From: Shewanella sp. ANA-3
GTDB taxonomy: Bacteria > Pseudomonadota > Gammaproteobacteria > Enterobacterales > Shewanellaceae
Assembly: GCF_000203935.1 (NCBI RefSeq)
Contig: NC_008573.1
Span: 124,001 to 188,000, forward strand
DNA length: 64,000 nucleotides
Direction of reading: 5' to 3'
Shown: positions 1 to 9,263 of the stretch, piece by piece
Layout of the letters: every line of letters starts with the position of its first letter
Position numbering within the stretch: position 1 is the first letter of the stretch
Program-made: the position numbers and the translations under genes
Notes under the pieces: model-generated
The model's input: the letters and a program-made list of their open reading frames with translations, nothing else
Told to the model about the DNA's origin: nothing
The model's database searches: none

Positions 1-388
1 GTGGATAGCCACCAGATTGAAATTCAAAATCCCACATGTCGCCACTTAGGAAGTGTAAAGCTCTCTCCAGTTCCTTTTTCAATGGAAGCCATCTAGCAGG
101 CTCATATAAGGGTAATTGCATTTTGAATATGCGAGTCCAGCCATCTTCTGCATCTGATCTGCGAACAAAGGTATCTGCAGCAGTTACCGCAAGCGCAATC
201 GTCAGGAAGTCCATAGTCTGGCTTGAAATGCGCACTCCTAGACGCTTAACTTTCTCAATGACAGGGTTTCCGATGACTGATATATCGCCACGAATCTGGC
301 CGCTTAAACCATATAGTTGCACCGGTAATACCCCTTCGGATGCTGAAGGCAGTAACTGGTGGTTGTGATGAAATACTAATTGTGTCAC
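1..388 (-). CDS. qatC: QatC, N-terminal part (cut by window edge)
   Basis: This is the third gene of a Qat defence operon. QatC proteins combine an N-terminal domain with a QueC-like (7-cyano-7-deazaguanine synthase) domain; only the first 129 codons are in the window, so the QueC-like part is not visible. I chose a GTG start at 388-386, which overlaps the QatB stop codon in a GTGA junction, typical of translational coupling. The frame stays open to the window edge and reads MTQLVFHHNHQLLPSA at the start, with LYGLSGQIRGDISVIGNPV further on. No stop or frameshift is seen. The identification rests on operon position and on the N-terminal sequence as I remember the family. A qatD gene (TatD-like nuclease) would be expected next, beyond the window. 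Confidence 0.7.
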   Translation of the reverse strand, partial: MTQLVFHHNHQLLPSASEGVLPVQLYGLSGQIRGDISVIGNPVIEKVKRLGVRISSQTMDFLTIALAVTAADTFVRRSDAEDGWTRIFKMQLPLYEPARWLPLKKELERALHFLSGDMWDFEFQSGGYP

Positions 389-1137
389 AGGTAAGCCTCC
401 CATTCCTTCCATGCGTCAATGATGGACTGACGTTCAATTTGAGTCATTTGCTGACGGCTTAAGCTCCTCACATTACCAGTAAGCCTAGGAGCCATATGCT
501 TGTCGACTACAACTTTTATTAGCTCGCGTAACTCTGTTTCCGCATGCATCGCCTGAGTAGGGGTGTCAGCTTTATTCCATGCTTTGCCTGAGTCCATTAC
601 CATCTGTAGGAAGATGCTTTCCGCCAAATAGCTAATCATAGTGTCTGCTATCACATCATCGGTTATGCATTGAGGGTCAAAGGTCTCAACACCGTCGAGC
701 GCCTCGACTAGAGCATAATTCATCGCCGCACGGATCTTTTCAGAATCCCCGTCCTCAGTTATAAGGGCCTGAGAAATAGCAGAAATAGCCTGTTCGCAAG
801 GTAGACCAGCCAAACTTTTAAGATCAACACTGGCTTCGCCAGGGGCTGCAGGAATTCCCGTTAAAGCTCCGAAGAGTCCTGCACCAGCTTGAGCGACACT
901 TCCCATTCTTCTAGATGCACTCGTACTGCCGCCGCTGGCTGTACGAGCATAATGTCCAATGGCTTTTCTAAAGTCATCTCGATAACCATTAGACACGGCG
1001 CTACCTAGAGTTTGTCGAAAAGGCGCGAACCTGCGCGTCTGTGGTGGAGGCAATGGTTGTTGTGGTTGGTCATCCGCCCATGGTGGTACCAGTGGTGAAT
1101 CGCCCCCAGAGCCAGAGCTGGATTGTGAAGTTCCCAT
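385..1137 (-). CDS. qatB: QatB, Qat anti-phage system component
   Basis: 250-residue protein starting MGTSQSSSGSGGDSPLVPPW, the low-complexity Gly/Ser/Pro opening characteristic of QatB proteins. The rest is helical and soluble-looking, with no signal peptide or membrane segment. QatB has no assigned catalytic activity; it is required together with QatA, QatC and QatD for phage resistance in the described E. coli system. The start codon overlaps the QatA stop in a TAATG junction and its own stop overlaps the QatC start, so the three genes form one tight minus-strand operon. The assignment combines N-terminal resemblance and gene order. Confidence 0.8.
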   Translation of the reverse strand: MGTSQSSSGSGGDSPLVPPWADDQPQQPLPPPQTRRFAPFRQTLGSAVSNGYRDDFRKAIGHYARTASGGSTSASRRMGSVAQAGAGLFGALTGIPAAPGEASVDLKSLAGLPCEQAISAISQALITEDGDSEKIRAAMNYALVEALDGVETFDPQCITDDVIADTMISYLAESIFLQMVMDSGKAWNKADTPTQAMHAETELRELIKVVVDKHMAPRLTGNVRSLSRQQMTQIERQSIIDAWKEWEAYL

Positions 1138-2921
1138 TAAGCGTCCTTATGCCATTTTTCAGTTGTTAGAGAAGCCGCCATCCACGCGGGAGGTTTACCT
1201 CCCACATTTAATTCCTGTAAATATCGAACGAAAACTTTGGCTGCTTCGGCTGAGTGCCGTGCCAGCAGGCATGCTCCTGCAAATCCCTTCGGCTGTTTAG
1301 TCCAATCAGTAAACTGTCTAAGGTGACTAATAATCCCTTCCATCACAGGTATCTGCTCTTCAAACGGAAGAGTACTTAAAAGCTTTTCTGCAGTTGGGGA
1401 GCTGGTATTTTTCGTATTAACTAAAACACTTAAGATTTCTCTCCCTACTGGGGATAGTCCGACTACATAAGCACCAATAGGCATGGTTTCCCGAGACAGG
1501 TAAATTGCAGCCCTTAAATCGACACCACTGAGGCGTGGTTCAAGTTGGGCCCATTCAAGAATAAAGGACTGAGTCGTTGGATTGTCAGTCCAAGTCTTTG
1601 GGGCATCAGCGGGTATCTGATCACTACCTGCTTCCAACTGTTTAAGAAGTTCGGGAGTTCCCTTTTCTGAATCAACTAAACGATAGAAATCGGCCGTTGC
1701 TTTCATGCCTACACATCGCTCGAAGATTACTAGCTTTGTGATGATAGCTTCGTCCAAAGGCATTGTACGGCGTCGTGCAATTTGTGAACGCATTTTAACT
1801 ACATTCAGCAATCGTTTTACGATCCTGGGGTTCCCGTGGATAATGGGTGAGTTAGCCAGAAGTGGCGCTATCCGGTCGGCTCGGGCAAATGCCTTTGCCA
1901 ATATGCTATCCTCAGACTCACTGGTCAGCATTAGTGCATCTTGACGGGTTATAGGTTCGTCTTTCCAAGATTGCTGCAGGGCATTTTCCAAGCCTTCTCG
2001 GAGTTTTTCGAGCTTATCTTTGGGAAGGCGGAGGTCGATTGCATACAGCATGAACAGGTAAGAACGGATCTCTCGCACACCAGCTTTAGGGACTCGAATC
2101 GGAACCTGAATCAGTTTGTCTAGGTAGTCTATCTGGTGTCGGTCCGATGCACCTTTAAAGTAATCTGCTACAGAGGCTCTGATCATTTCTTCATCAGCAG
2201 CAATAATGAATGCCGTATTTTCTAGGAAGAGGAACAGCCTGATGGCCTCAAGGGTATTGATAGCATTGGTAGGGAGGCAACGATCGAGATTATCTATAAC
2301 CACAACCAGTGGTTTGCCTAACTCTTCTAAGATCTCCCCATATTCCTTTCGGAAGGCATCAATCTGTTGAGGAGGGCTTTTCTTCGACTTAGGTTTAAGT
2401 AAGCCGCCTGTCTGGCTCTTTACTTCTTTAGCTGTCCCCACTAGATTTTCGTATTCATCCTGATCTTGAATACCGTCAGTAAGATTACGTAAGGCACCAA
2501 CACCTTTAGAAATCAGACCTCCAGTGGGAATCCCTGCAAATATGGCTGCCCCCTCGGCCAATAAACCCATAGCTCTAAACCCATCGACTCGAGCGAGGAG
2601 ATTTTTAGTTTTTGTTGCAAGGCCTGCATTTCCATCAGCTGCTTTCGTAAGAGCTGTAGCAATAACCTCAAGGAGGGCTGCTCGTGCATCATCATAGCCT
2701 TGATACAGCCAAGCATCGAATTTGATAACAACCCAGTCTTTTTGGTCTTGTTGGAGTTTTTTCTCTATCAATTTTAGAAGGGAGGACTTGCCAGCACCCC
2801 AGTTACCGAAAACACCAATGGAAACTGGTAACATGTCGTCTGCGGTGAGAATGTCGACAGCGAGCTGTGAGACTTCTCCAAAATTAAGGTAATCCTTATC
2901 GGATTCTGTATCTGACCACAA
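1137..2921 (-). CDS. qatA: QatA, KAP-family P-loop NTPase
   Basis: 594-residue KAP-type P-loop NTPase, the ATPase of the Qat defence system. Visible motifs are a Walker A (GNWGAGKSS, residues 39-47), the KAP-typical KFDAW segment after it, and a Walker B (VVVIDNLDR, about 206-214). Between them lies a Gly/Ala-rich region (about 118-145) which in KAP proteins can be a membrane insertion. The start is a TTG preceded by GGGAG at a suitable distance, which is unusual but is the only good start before the Walker A. A 144-bp AT-rich gap separates it from the recombinase genes upstream and probably holds the qat promoter. Its role in defence is inferred from the family; the phage trigger is not known. 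Confidence 0.82.
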   Translation of the reverse strand: MWSDTESDKDYLNFGEVSQLAVDILTADDMLPVSIGVFGNWGAGKSSLLKLIEKKLQQDQKDWVVIKFDAWLYQGYDDARAALLEVIATALTKAADGNAGLATKTKNLLARVDGFRAMGLLAEGAAIFAGIPTGGLISKGVGALRNLTDGIQDQDEYENLVGTAKEVKSQTGGLLKPKSKKSPPQQIDAFRKEYGEILEELGKPLVVVIDNLDRCLPTNAINTLEAIRLFLFLENTAFIIAADEEMIRASVADYFKGASDRHQIDYLDKLIQVPIRVPKAGVREIRSYLFMLYAIDLRLPKDKLEKLREGLENALQQSWKDEPITRQDALMLTSESEDSILAKAFARADRIAPLLANSPIIHGNPRIVKRLLNVVKMRSQIARRRTMPLDEAIITKLVIFERCVGMKATADFYRLVDSEKGTPELLKQLEAGSDQIPADAPKTWTDNPTTQSFILEWAQLEPRLSGVDLRAAIYLSRETMPIGAYVVGLSPVGREILSVLVNTKNTSSPTAEKLLSTLPFEEQIPVMEGIISHLRQFTDWTKQPKGFAGACLLARHSAEAAKVFVRYLQELNVGGKPPAWMAASLTTEKWHKDA

Positions 2922-3065
2922 ATTATACTACTCCCTGTAATTACTTCTGTTTAGTAGGTTACCGTAAACTATGAAGATTATATATTAACCAGTAAACATA
3001 ACTATATTTATTATTTCAATACGTTACGGGTCGTGAGTGATTACGTCAAATTCTAGGTTTGCACC

Positions 3066-3518
3066 TTATTTAATCCTCACAATATTAGGCTTAACCTCTT
3101 GTAATAATTTGTTTTTATCATTGATGTCTAGCAAGTTAAACATGGCCATCAACTGCATAGTTTGCTCAGAGTAGAGCTGATCTAATCGGCTATTGGCTTC
3201 AGTTAGTTCGGCCCTATATTTTTCTTTCAAAGCAACTTCTTTTGCCTTTTCCTTTCGAAGCCTGTCTAGCTCAGAATTTACGTTCCGCTTTCTCAAGTTG
3301 CCCGAACGTTTGCTTTGTTCAAGCTTGGCCGCTTCAATAGCATCCATGACATCAGGGTAGCGGTAAGCTGCTCCTAGGCTTAATCCTGCTTCTTCTTGAA
3401 CAGATTTGACGTTAACTTTGTACTTAGAAGTCAATCGCTCTGGTTGCCCATCAACAAGGCGTTGTAAAGCATCTAAAAGTTTTTTCTGAGTTACTTCGGG
3501 GTTACGCACTTTAGCCAT
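3066..3518 (-). CDS. Small coiled-coil TnpC-like protein of recombinase cassette
   Basis: 150-residue charged protein. The N-terminal half looks like a small helix-turn-helix (SVQEEAGLSLGAAYRYPDV), and residues 80-125 form a predicted coiled coil rich in Lys, Glu and Leu. This architecture (HTH plus coiled coil, about 125-150 residues, last gene after large recombinases) matches TnpC of the Tn554 group and the small third protein of recombinase trios, where it affects orientation or frequency of transposition. The start lies 1 nt after the stop of the preceding recombinase, so it is co-translated with it. The function is inferred from architecture and position only. Confidence 0.55.
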   Translation of the reverse strand: MAKVRNPEVTQKKLLDALQRLVDGQPERLTSKYKVNVKSVQEEAGLSLGAAYRYPDVMDAIEAAKLEQSKRSGNLRKRNVNSELDRLRKEKAKEVALKEKYRAELTEANSRLDQLYSEQTMQLMAMFNLLDINDKNKLLQEVKPNIVRIK

Positions 3519-3519
3519 A

Positions 3520-5604
3520 TCATTGCACCGTTGACGAAATCAGCCATTCTTCTGCTGGTGACTGATACGGTTCAAAGTTTTGATTCATATCAGCCATGAT
3601 TTTCTCCGCTGCACGTATACGAACTGTGTGAAATGCTGCGATATCTGCTGACAACTCATTCCTAAGTTTTAGAGTTTCTAGGATATTGATGCTTTCGCTT
3701 CTTGCAGCTTTTGCGTAGGCAACGCTTTCAATGATCGACCAGTCACAATCTGTACACTCAGATAAATCAATGCCAATCCTCATACTGCATGTATGGTTAA
3801 TACAGTACATTCCTGGCGCTATGGCATGAATATGTTTTCTACCAGACTTAATCTCTTTCTCAAAGTATGCAGGTGAAATATCTCGGTCGACAAAATTCTC
3901 TGAGAACATATGCTTACCCTGACCTCCACCTAATTTTACCCCCTGCATGACTTTGGTTGTTAGATCAGAATACAGTTTAGCTTGCTGCCTTAGTCGCTCT
4001 TTTTCTAGGTCGTGATACATTTTTCTGAACGAACTGGCATTTCGCGCATAATACATAGTCATCGCTATCGAGTAATGGCTGAACTGCTGCTTCAACTGAG
4101 GATAATCGGCGAGCTGCATTCCAACCAGATAATAAGCTAGAGACCGCCGGAGCTGATGTGGGGTCAGATGCCACCGTTCTCCTATATTGAATGTCTTTTC
4201 TGGATCACTACGACGGAGCATTTCAATGTCATCTGAATTTAATACTACAGACAACTGCTCTTCTTTCTGGGTGGTAAATAGTTTAGATAGTGAATGTAAA
4301 ACTCTGGTAGAGCTGTTAACACTTTTCGGTGTTCTAAAGTTCTTAAATGAATTTAACAGCCATTCCTTTCGTCCGTTTGCTCGGTGCCAACATCTGACAG
4401 GTCGGTTTATTGCATTAAGCAATTCATAGGCTATATGACCATTGCGAGTCGTCACATACACATCATTCTGCCCTTGGTAGCCAAGAGTAATTTTCTGTTG
4501 TCTGGTATGGAAAAGATGGATGTCAATTCCATCCAACGTGATCACTTGTGCACCAAATTCTGGGGTGATTTGCAGCAATTCATTACTACGCATACCACTC
4601 AAACAAAGAACCAAATATCGGCACTTGCTATCGAGTATTCGACAAAATTCTTTTATTTCATGAGCAGAAAAAAATTGCTGGTTTCCGATCGTTATGGCAG
4701 GAAGTGGCTCGTAGAAATCTGTTCTAATTACTGGCTCACATTGATTCCATAATATATCCCACTGTTCCGACTCTCCATGATCTACTAACGGCACGCTATG
4801 TTTCTTCAGTTCATTGATGAACCTAAAGTATTTTTTATCAGCATTATTAAAAACTTGACCAACACTGCACGTCCCGTTTCGTAGGTTCTGGAGCATGCGA
4901 TTCGCTTGTGTTTGCTCATACTCAAAGACTGCTTGCACCGCTTGCTCTAACTGGTCTTTATATTTATGCCAGAGTTGTACTTCATTTGTATAAGAGTTTA
5001 ATGCTGCTAGATAAATTCTTAGCGGTATGACAGGATGCTGCTCCTTTAAGGGTTGTTTTACCCTTAATTTTTGTAATGTTAATCGTTCGAAAAAGTTAAC
5101 ATCAAAAGGTAAAAAATCACCTAAATCGTTGAGGCTATTAATTGGGCCAACATCCACTTCTCGAGGGCTATACAGATTTTTCTTGGTAAGGCTCTTTAGT
5201 GTCTCAATAGTAAGTCCATCAAATGAAAATATTTCATTCTGATACAGTGAGATAGCCAACCGCTTCAAACAAGCAATTTTTGATCTGATAGTTCCAATAC
5301 GATAGGCGTGACGTGAATGATATATGTAAGCAAGCGCAACAACTTTCAGCTCTTGAACAAATCGGGGGTACATCGCCCCATCTGGAAATTGAAAATTCAG
5401 CAATGCGATTTCTGTTCCCACTTTGTATGGTGCAAAATTCCAGACATCGTCATTGAATATTGAAATAGGGGAACCATTCTGCTTAAACGATACCGCTTTC
5501 TGTTCTAACTCGGTCCATAGTCCATGCTGTGCTAGGTAGAGCAATCGTTCTCTGGATAAGTCAATTTCAATGGCTGTGGCTAATCGATTATTTCCAGCAA
5601 TCAT
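3520..5604 (-). CDS. Large tyrosine recombinase (TnpB-like), catalytic motifs intact
   Basis: 694-residue site-specific recombinase of the tyrosine type. The C-terminal half carries the expected catalytic set: arginine I in CLSGMRSNELL, the HxxR box in LTPHQLRRSLAYYL, the third-box histidine in QFSHYSIAMTMYY, and the tyrosine nucleophile in the YYARN segment. After the catalytic domain comes a Cys-rich tail (YCINHTCSMRIGIDLSEC, then TDCDW), suggesting a zinc-binding element as seen in large Tn554-type TnpB proteins. It lies between the degenerate recombinase and the small coiled-coil gene, with an AAAGGA ribosome site directly upstream. It probably catalyses element integration together with its neighbours. 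The substrate att site was not identified. Confidence 0.72.
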   Translation of the reverse strand: MIAGNNRLATAIEIDLSRERLLYLAQHGLWTELEQKAVSFKQNGSPISIFNDDVWNFAPYKVGTEIALLNFQFPDGAMYPRFVQELKVVALAYIYHSRHAYRIGTIRSKIACLKRLAISLYQNEIFSFDGLTIETLKSLTKKNLYSPREVDVGPINSLNDLGDFLPFDVNFFERLTLQKLRVKQPLKEQHPVIPLRIYLAALNSYTNEVQLWHKYKDQLEQAVQAVFEYEQTQANRMLQNLRNGTCSVGQVFNNADKKYFRFINELKKHSVPLVDHGESEQWDILWNQCEPVIRTDFYEPLPAITIGNQQFFSAHEIKEFCRILDSKCRYLVLCLSGMRSNELLQITPEFGAQVITLDGIDIHLFHTRQQKITLGYQGQNDVYVTTRNGHIAYELLNAINRPVRCWHRANGRKEWLLNSFKNFRTPKSVNSSTRVLHSLSKLFTTQKEEQLSVVLNSDDIEMLRRSDPEKTFNIGERWHLTPHQLRRSLAYYLVGMQLADYPQLKQQFSHYSIAMTMYYARNASSFRKMYHDLEKERLRQQAKLYSDLTTKVMQGVKLGGGQGKHMFSENFVDRDISPAYFEKEIKSGRKHIHAIAPGMYCINHTCSMRIGIDLSECTDCDWSIIESVAYAKAARSESINILETLKLRNELSADIAAFHTVRIRAAEKIMADMNQNFEPYQSPAEEWLISSTVQ

Positions 5605-5606
5605 TG

Positions 5607-7877
5607 TTATATTCCTTTAAAACCTAGAGAAGATAGTTCTAGATTGTCCCACAGCATGTGCCTACCAACAGTATCTAATTTATACCGCGCCCGTTGAATG
5701 ATGTCAGGTGATAGGGAACTCGAAATCGCCTTTCTATATAATTCAACAGCCTTCCCTAAATTTTTCGAAAACCGTTCTGGATAATAAAGCCAACTTTCTT
5801 CCATACACTCCAAAAAGGACAGTAGTCGATAGAGTGGTTCGACATCATTTATGATCTTTGCATACTGGCATTTGATACAACGTTCATAGTCAAAACATGC
5901 GGTAGCATTCGCAGCAAGATAGCTTTCTTCTGTGCTCAGTGATTTCTGAAAGCATGCCATACCAACGCCATTTAAACTTGCTTGGCTACCTATTAATTCA
6001 TCATATTTGATGACCGGAATCGCTAACTCGGTAGCAACTTTAGCCTTAGATTGATCTAAGGAACCACCTTTACTCATTTTTTCAATGACGGATAAACCCT
6101 GCGAGATTATCAACTGGTTATCGTAATGATTCCCCTCACTATAATGCTTGAGTACGGTTCGATACTGATTATTCAATATTTGTGATATTTGCAATTCTGT
6201 TCTGTTGGCTTTTCGCCTAGCAAGTTTTGCTGCTGTTTCCCTAAAACGACTGGATGCCAAGTTGACAAAAAACTCGCCAGAACGAATTCCGTAATCCGCT
6301 AGCGAAGCCATGCTTGGTGCCAGTCCTTGCCATTGAATAGCATCTCTCTCGGAACCTAGAGGCAATAGATAGTGAGCTGATGTTTGTTTACTTTGCCTGA
6401 ACGCAGCATAAGCTTCTACTCGTGCTAAGAACGCTTCATATTGAATATCAACATAGAAACTGCCTTGGCCTCCATCTTCACAGGAAAAATCTATCTTTAG
6501 CAACTCATCCGTACGGGTAATTTTTAATGGCAGCACTACATTCTTCAGGTTAACAGTATTAGTGCCATTTTTCGGGTTGGCTTTAATGATTGCGAACAAG
6601 AGGGCAAAGCTGAGAGCAATTGTTCGACGGTTGTAAAAACGACGAACAGTTTTCCTGCGTTTAACGAGTGTTCTGTCCACAAATTTTAGCTCATCGAATT
6701 CAACAAACCCCTTTGGAACTGTTTCAGTAAATTTGCTATGAATAGACATTAGATATGGGATACTCTGAGTTGCCTTGTCTGATAGCATTAGCAGACGGCT
6801 ACTAAGTTCAATTTTACCCAATAAAATCGAACTTATACTGCGCTGGTTACCATCTCTACCCCGCCAATAGAGCAATTTGCTGTTTGCATCTGTGGTATAT
6901 TTCAACGAAAGAGCAATCAGCGTTTGAATAAACTGCAATGACTTCTTATGTATTTCTCCCCCCACGAATGAGAGAACTTCCTTATTGGCCCTTCTTTTGA
7001 AGGCTGTCAATTTATAGTATTCGCCGGTCTTATCTTCTCGCCATTCTATAGGATGGCATAGATCAGTTAATTGACTCGTGTTGAATGCCGTAAAGTAACT
7101 GAGAAGGTAATAACCACATGCCATCGCTTGGTTAAATGCTGTATCGACATTCAACTCAGCGCCCTTAGATCGACCTTTTGTATTGCAGGAACGGACAGGT
7201 ACATAAAAGCACGTTTGATTGATTTCAACAGACACCATGTCTGGCGGGGTATCGCTCAATAAAGGAATGGCTAACTGAAAAAAATACGAAGACAGCCGAC
7301 TAAGGAGCTCTGGTAGTTCATTTTCTGAGTATGCTTCATAAGATTCTACTTTGCCTACACGTAATTGCTTGAGCTGTTTCCCCCACTGAAAAGCAGTTTC
7401 ACCACACCATGTTAATGCCTGTTCTGTTGTGGAAAAGATGTAGTTTGCAGTACGCTCCTTTACTCCAGTGGTATGTCCTTCCAACATTTGCCAAATTGGC
7501 ACAGAAGAACTACCTATCAGAACAAGCTCCCATAAATAGTTGTGGTATTGCCGCAAAGTCGCTTCAGTAAAAGGGGGTAAGCTATTTTGATCACACCATA
7601 CCAAATATTGTTTGAACTTTAGAAAATTGTTATACAAGGTTGCATGCGCTGATTTTCTATCCATTTCATGTCGAAAGGTCTGAGCGTAACGTACAATTTG
7701 TTGCTGCCTGTCTACCTTCTTTTCTGAGGGATCACATTGATGATTCATTAGTCTTTGGAGGTCAACGGAAACGGCCAAATTGTCTATGACTAACTCATAT
7801 TCCCAAGTGGGGAATACCGCTACGGAGTCTTGATTTACGTGTAGAAGCCGAATGCCACTCAAATTACTTTTCGTCAT
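5607..7877 (-). CDS. Large recombinase-like protein with degenerate active site
   Basis: About 756 residues when started at the ATG at 7877, which has GGTGG just upstream and overlaps the previous gene by 14 nt; a longer start at 7907 is also open. The C-terminal half follows the layout of a tyrosine recombinase, but key residues appear changed. The box I arginine is missing in YFTAFNTSQLTDL. The HxxR box reads SRFRETAAKL (Ser for His, Arg kept). The final box reads TVLKHYSEGN, with the tyrosine kept. A downstream cluster (ACFDYERCIKCQYAK) could bind zinc like the tail of its neighbour. It may be a structural or targeting partner rather than an active recombinase. The alignment was made by eye. 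Confidence 0.6.
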   Translation of the reverse strand: MTKSNLSGIRLLHVNQDSVAVFPTWEYELVIDNLAVSVDLQRLMNHQCDPSEKKVDRQQQIVRYAQTFRHEMDRKSAHATLYNNFLKFKQYLVWCDQNSLPPFTEATLRQYHNYLWELVLIGSSSVPIWQMLEGHTTGVKERTANYIFSTTEQALTWCGETAFQWGKQLKQLRVGKVESYEAYSENELPELLSRLSSYFFQLAIPLLSDTPPDMVSVEINQTCFYVPVRSCNTKGRSKGAELNVDTAFNQAMACGYYLLSYFTAFNTSQLTDLCHPIEWREDKTGEYYKLTAFKRRANKEVLSFVGGEIHKKSLQFIQTLIALSLKYTTDANSKLLYWRGRDGNQRSISSILLGKIELSSRLLMLSDKATQSIPYLMSIHSKFTETVPKGFVEFDELKFVDRTLVKRRKTVRRFYNRRTIALSFALLFAIIKANPKNGTNTVNLKNVVLPLKITRTDELLKIDFSCEDGGQGSFYVDIQYEAFLARVEAYAAFRQSKQTSAHYLLPLGSERDAIQWQGLAPSMASLADYGIRSGEFFVNLASSRFRETAAKLARRKANRTELQISQILNNQYRTVLKHYSEGNHYDNQLIISQGLSVIEKMSKGGSLDQSKAKVATELAIPVIKYDELIGSQASLNGVGMACFQKSLSTEESYLAANATACFDYERCIKCQYAKIINDVEPLYRLLSFLECMEESWLYYPERFSKNLGKAVELYRKAISSSLSPDIIQRARYKLDTVGRHMLWDNLELSSLGFKGI

Positions 7878-9129
7878 TACTGCCACCAAATATTTGAAAT
7901 ACATCACTCATATGTTGCGCGTGATCTAGCATCAAAGCATTCGCCTCAATAAACTCCACATATTTGAATGTTGATGTAAAACTGTTGTGCCCCATCAGTT
8001 CTTGAAGAATTGATGCCGCAGCTCGGAGACTGCCTTTCTCTTCCCAAAGTCGATGCAGAGTATAGGTTGCATAGGTTGACCGTAAATCATGAATAGCATA
8101 GTTAAAATCCATATACCGTTGCGAAAGAACACGTCGGATATCCGAAAATGATTTTTCAATGGTATTGGCGTTAAATGGCGTTCCCTGACGACTAATAAAC
8201 AATTTTCCTTCGTTATTTTTTCCCTTAGAAACATATCTCTGTCTAACTGAAGACCACATATATTGATGGAGTTTAAGCATCAGTGATGCAGAGAATTCGA
8301 CGTAACGCTGTTTGCTAAATTTTGTTTTTACACCGTTTTGGGGGCCTATTGATATGGGAATTGGATAGGTATTTTCAGGGTTAAAAATTATTGACTCAGG
8401 AATAGTGAGCACCTCCTGTAATCGCATTCCTGTAGCTAGAGCGACTTCAAAAACCAAAGCTTTGTCTTCAGGTATTGTTGAGAGGGTATCCAGAAATGCG
8501 CTCAAATGTTCCTGTGTTAAAGGCGAAAGCTTCCTACTAATGTGCTTTGCCTGTTCCTTGGGAAGCTTTTTCATCAAGTTGGTGGTCTGTACGGTGATGA
8601 CTCGTTGAGTGTGGGCCAACATCCCTGATTGACGTAAAGACACTATTTCGAAGTCAAAGGGTTTGTTCCGTTCTGAAAACTCAATTAGATTGTTCCTTCC
8701 CAAAAATTTGTAGAAGTTAACTATCACTCTCAGGTAGGTTTTAGCCGTTGATATTGCTATGTCGTCAGATTGAATGGCACTCACTAAGAAATCAGCAAAC
8801 CTAAATGTCTGCTTACGACTTTTTGAATGAGGAAACTGCCAATAATTGAGGTTGTTTTGATGGAGAAATCTGAAATAGAGCAGCAGCGCTTTAGCATCTG
8901 TAGCGGTGCTCTTGGCCTGCTCTTCATCCTTTTTCCAATAGAGATATAAACATGCGGGCTTTACCAACCGTCCCTCAGGATCTAGTAATACGTGAACAGC
9001 TATTTTTTCCTGATTTTCAAGTTCAGCTAACTTTAAAATTTCTTCGCCAGTTTCCTTATCGATCGATAGAGCTAGCTCAGGATCACGATAAACCTTAACT
9101 TCTCGAATGCAAAAATCGTTAACGATCAT
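7864..9129 (-). CDS. Tyrosine recombinase/integrase (TnpA-like), first gene of cassette
   Basis: 421-residue tyrosine recombinase. The N-terminal SAM-like core-binding domain covers roughly residues 70-190. The catalytic domain shows arginine I in ALATGMRLQEVL, the second box in YAIHDLRSTYATYTLH, the third-box histidine in LQELMGHNSFTSTF, and the candidate nucleophile in the following KYVEF segment. Size and layout match TnpA of Tn554-type elements or the first integrase of gamma-mobile-trio islands; I cannot separate these two groups by eye. It is the first gene of a four-gene operon that reads toward the qat genes. The promoter and the element boundary should lie in 9130-9263, next to a disrupted transfer-region gene. 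Confidence 0.75.
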   Translation of the reverse strand: MIVNDFCIREVKVYRDPELALSIDKETGEEILKLAELENQEKIAVHVLLDPEGRLVKPACLYLYWKKDEEQAKSTATDAKALLLYFRFLHQNNLNYWQFPHSKSRKQTFRFADFLVSAIQSDDIAISTAKTYLRVIVNFYKFLGRNNLIEFSERNKPFDFEIVSLRQSGMLAHTQRVITVQTTNLMKKLPKEQAKHISRKLSPLTQEHLSAFLDTLSTIPEDKALVFEVALATGMRLQEVLTIPESIIFNPENTYPIPISIGPQNGVKTKFSKQRYVEFSASLMLKLHQYMWSSVRQRYVSKGKNNEGKLFISRQGTPFNANTIEKSFSDIRRVLSQRYMDFNYAIHDLRSTYATYTLHRLWEEKGSLRAAASILQELMGHNSFTSTFKYVEFIEANALMLDHAQHMSDVFQIFGGSNDEK

Positions 9130-9263
9130 GGTGATTGAAACTCCCCAAATTCGACTCGCAGTTGCACAATGCTAAGTCATATTAATTTGAAAATACAATC
9201 ACCAAGGTTAAGGGGTGAACAAGTCACCCCAAGGATAGAAACTTTAATACTCAGTATGAGGAA

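Noticed and set aside
36-368. 110-residue open frame at the left edge on the plus strand
   Set aside because: It is antisense to the partial qatC, whose GTGA coupling to qatB and continuous sense frame are convincing.
4384-4752. 122-residue open frame antisense to the large recombinase
   Set aside because: It overlaps the conserved catalytic region of the recombinase on the other strand.
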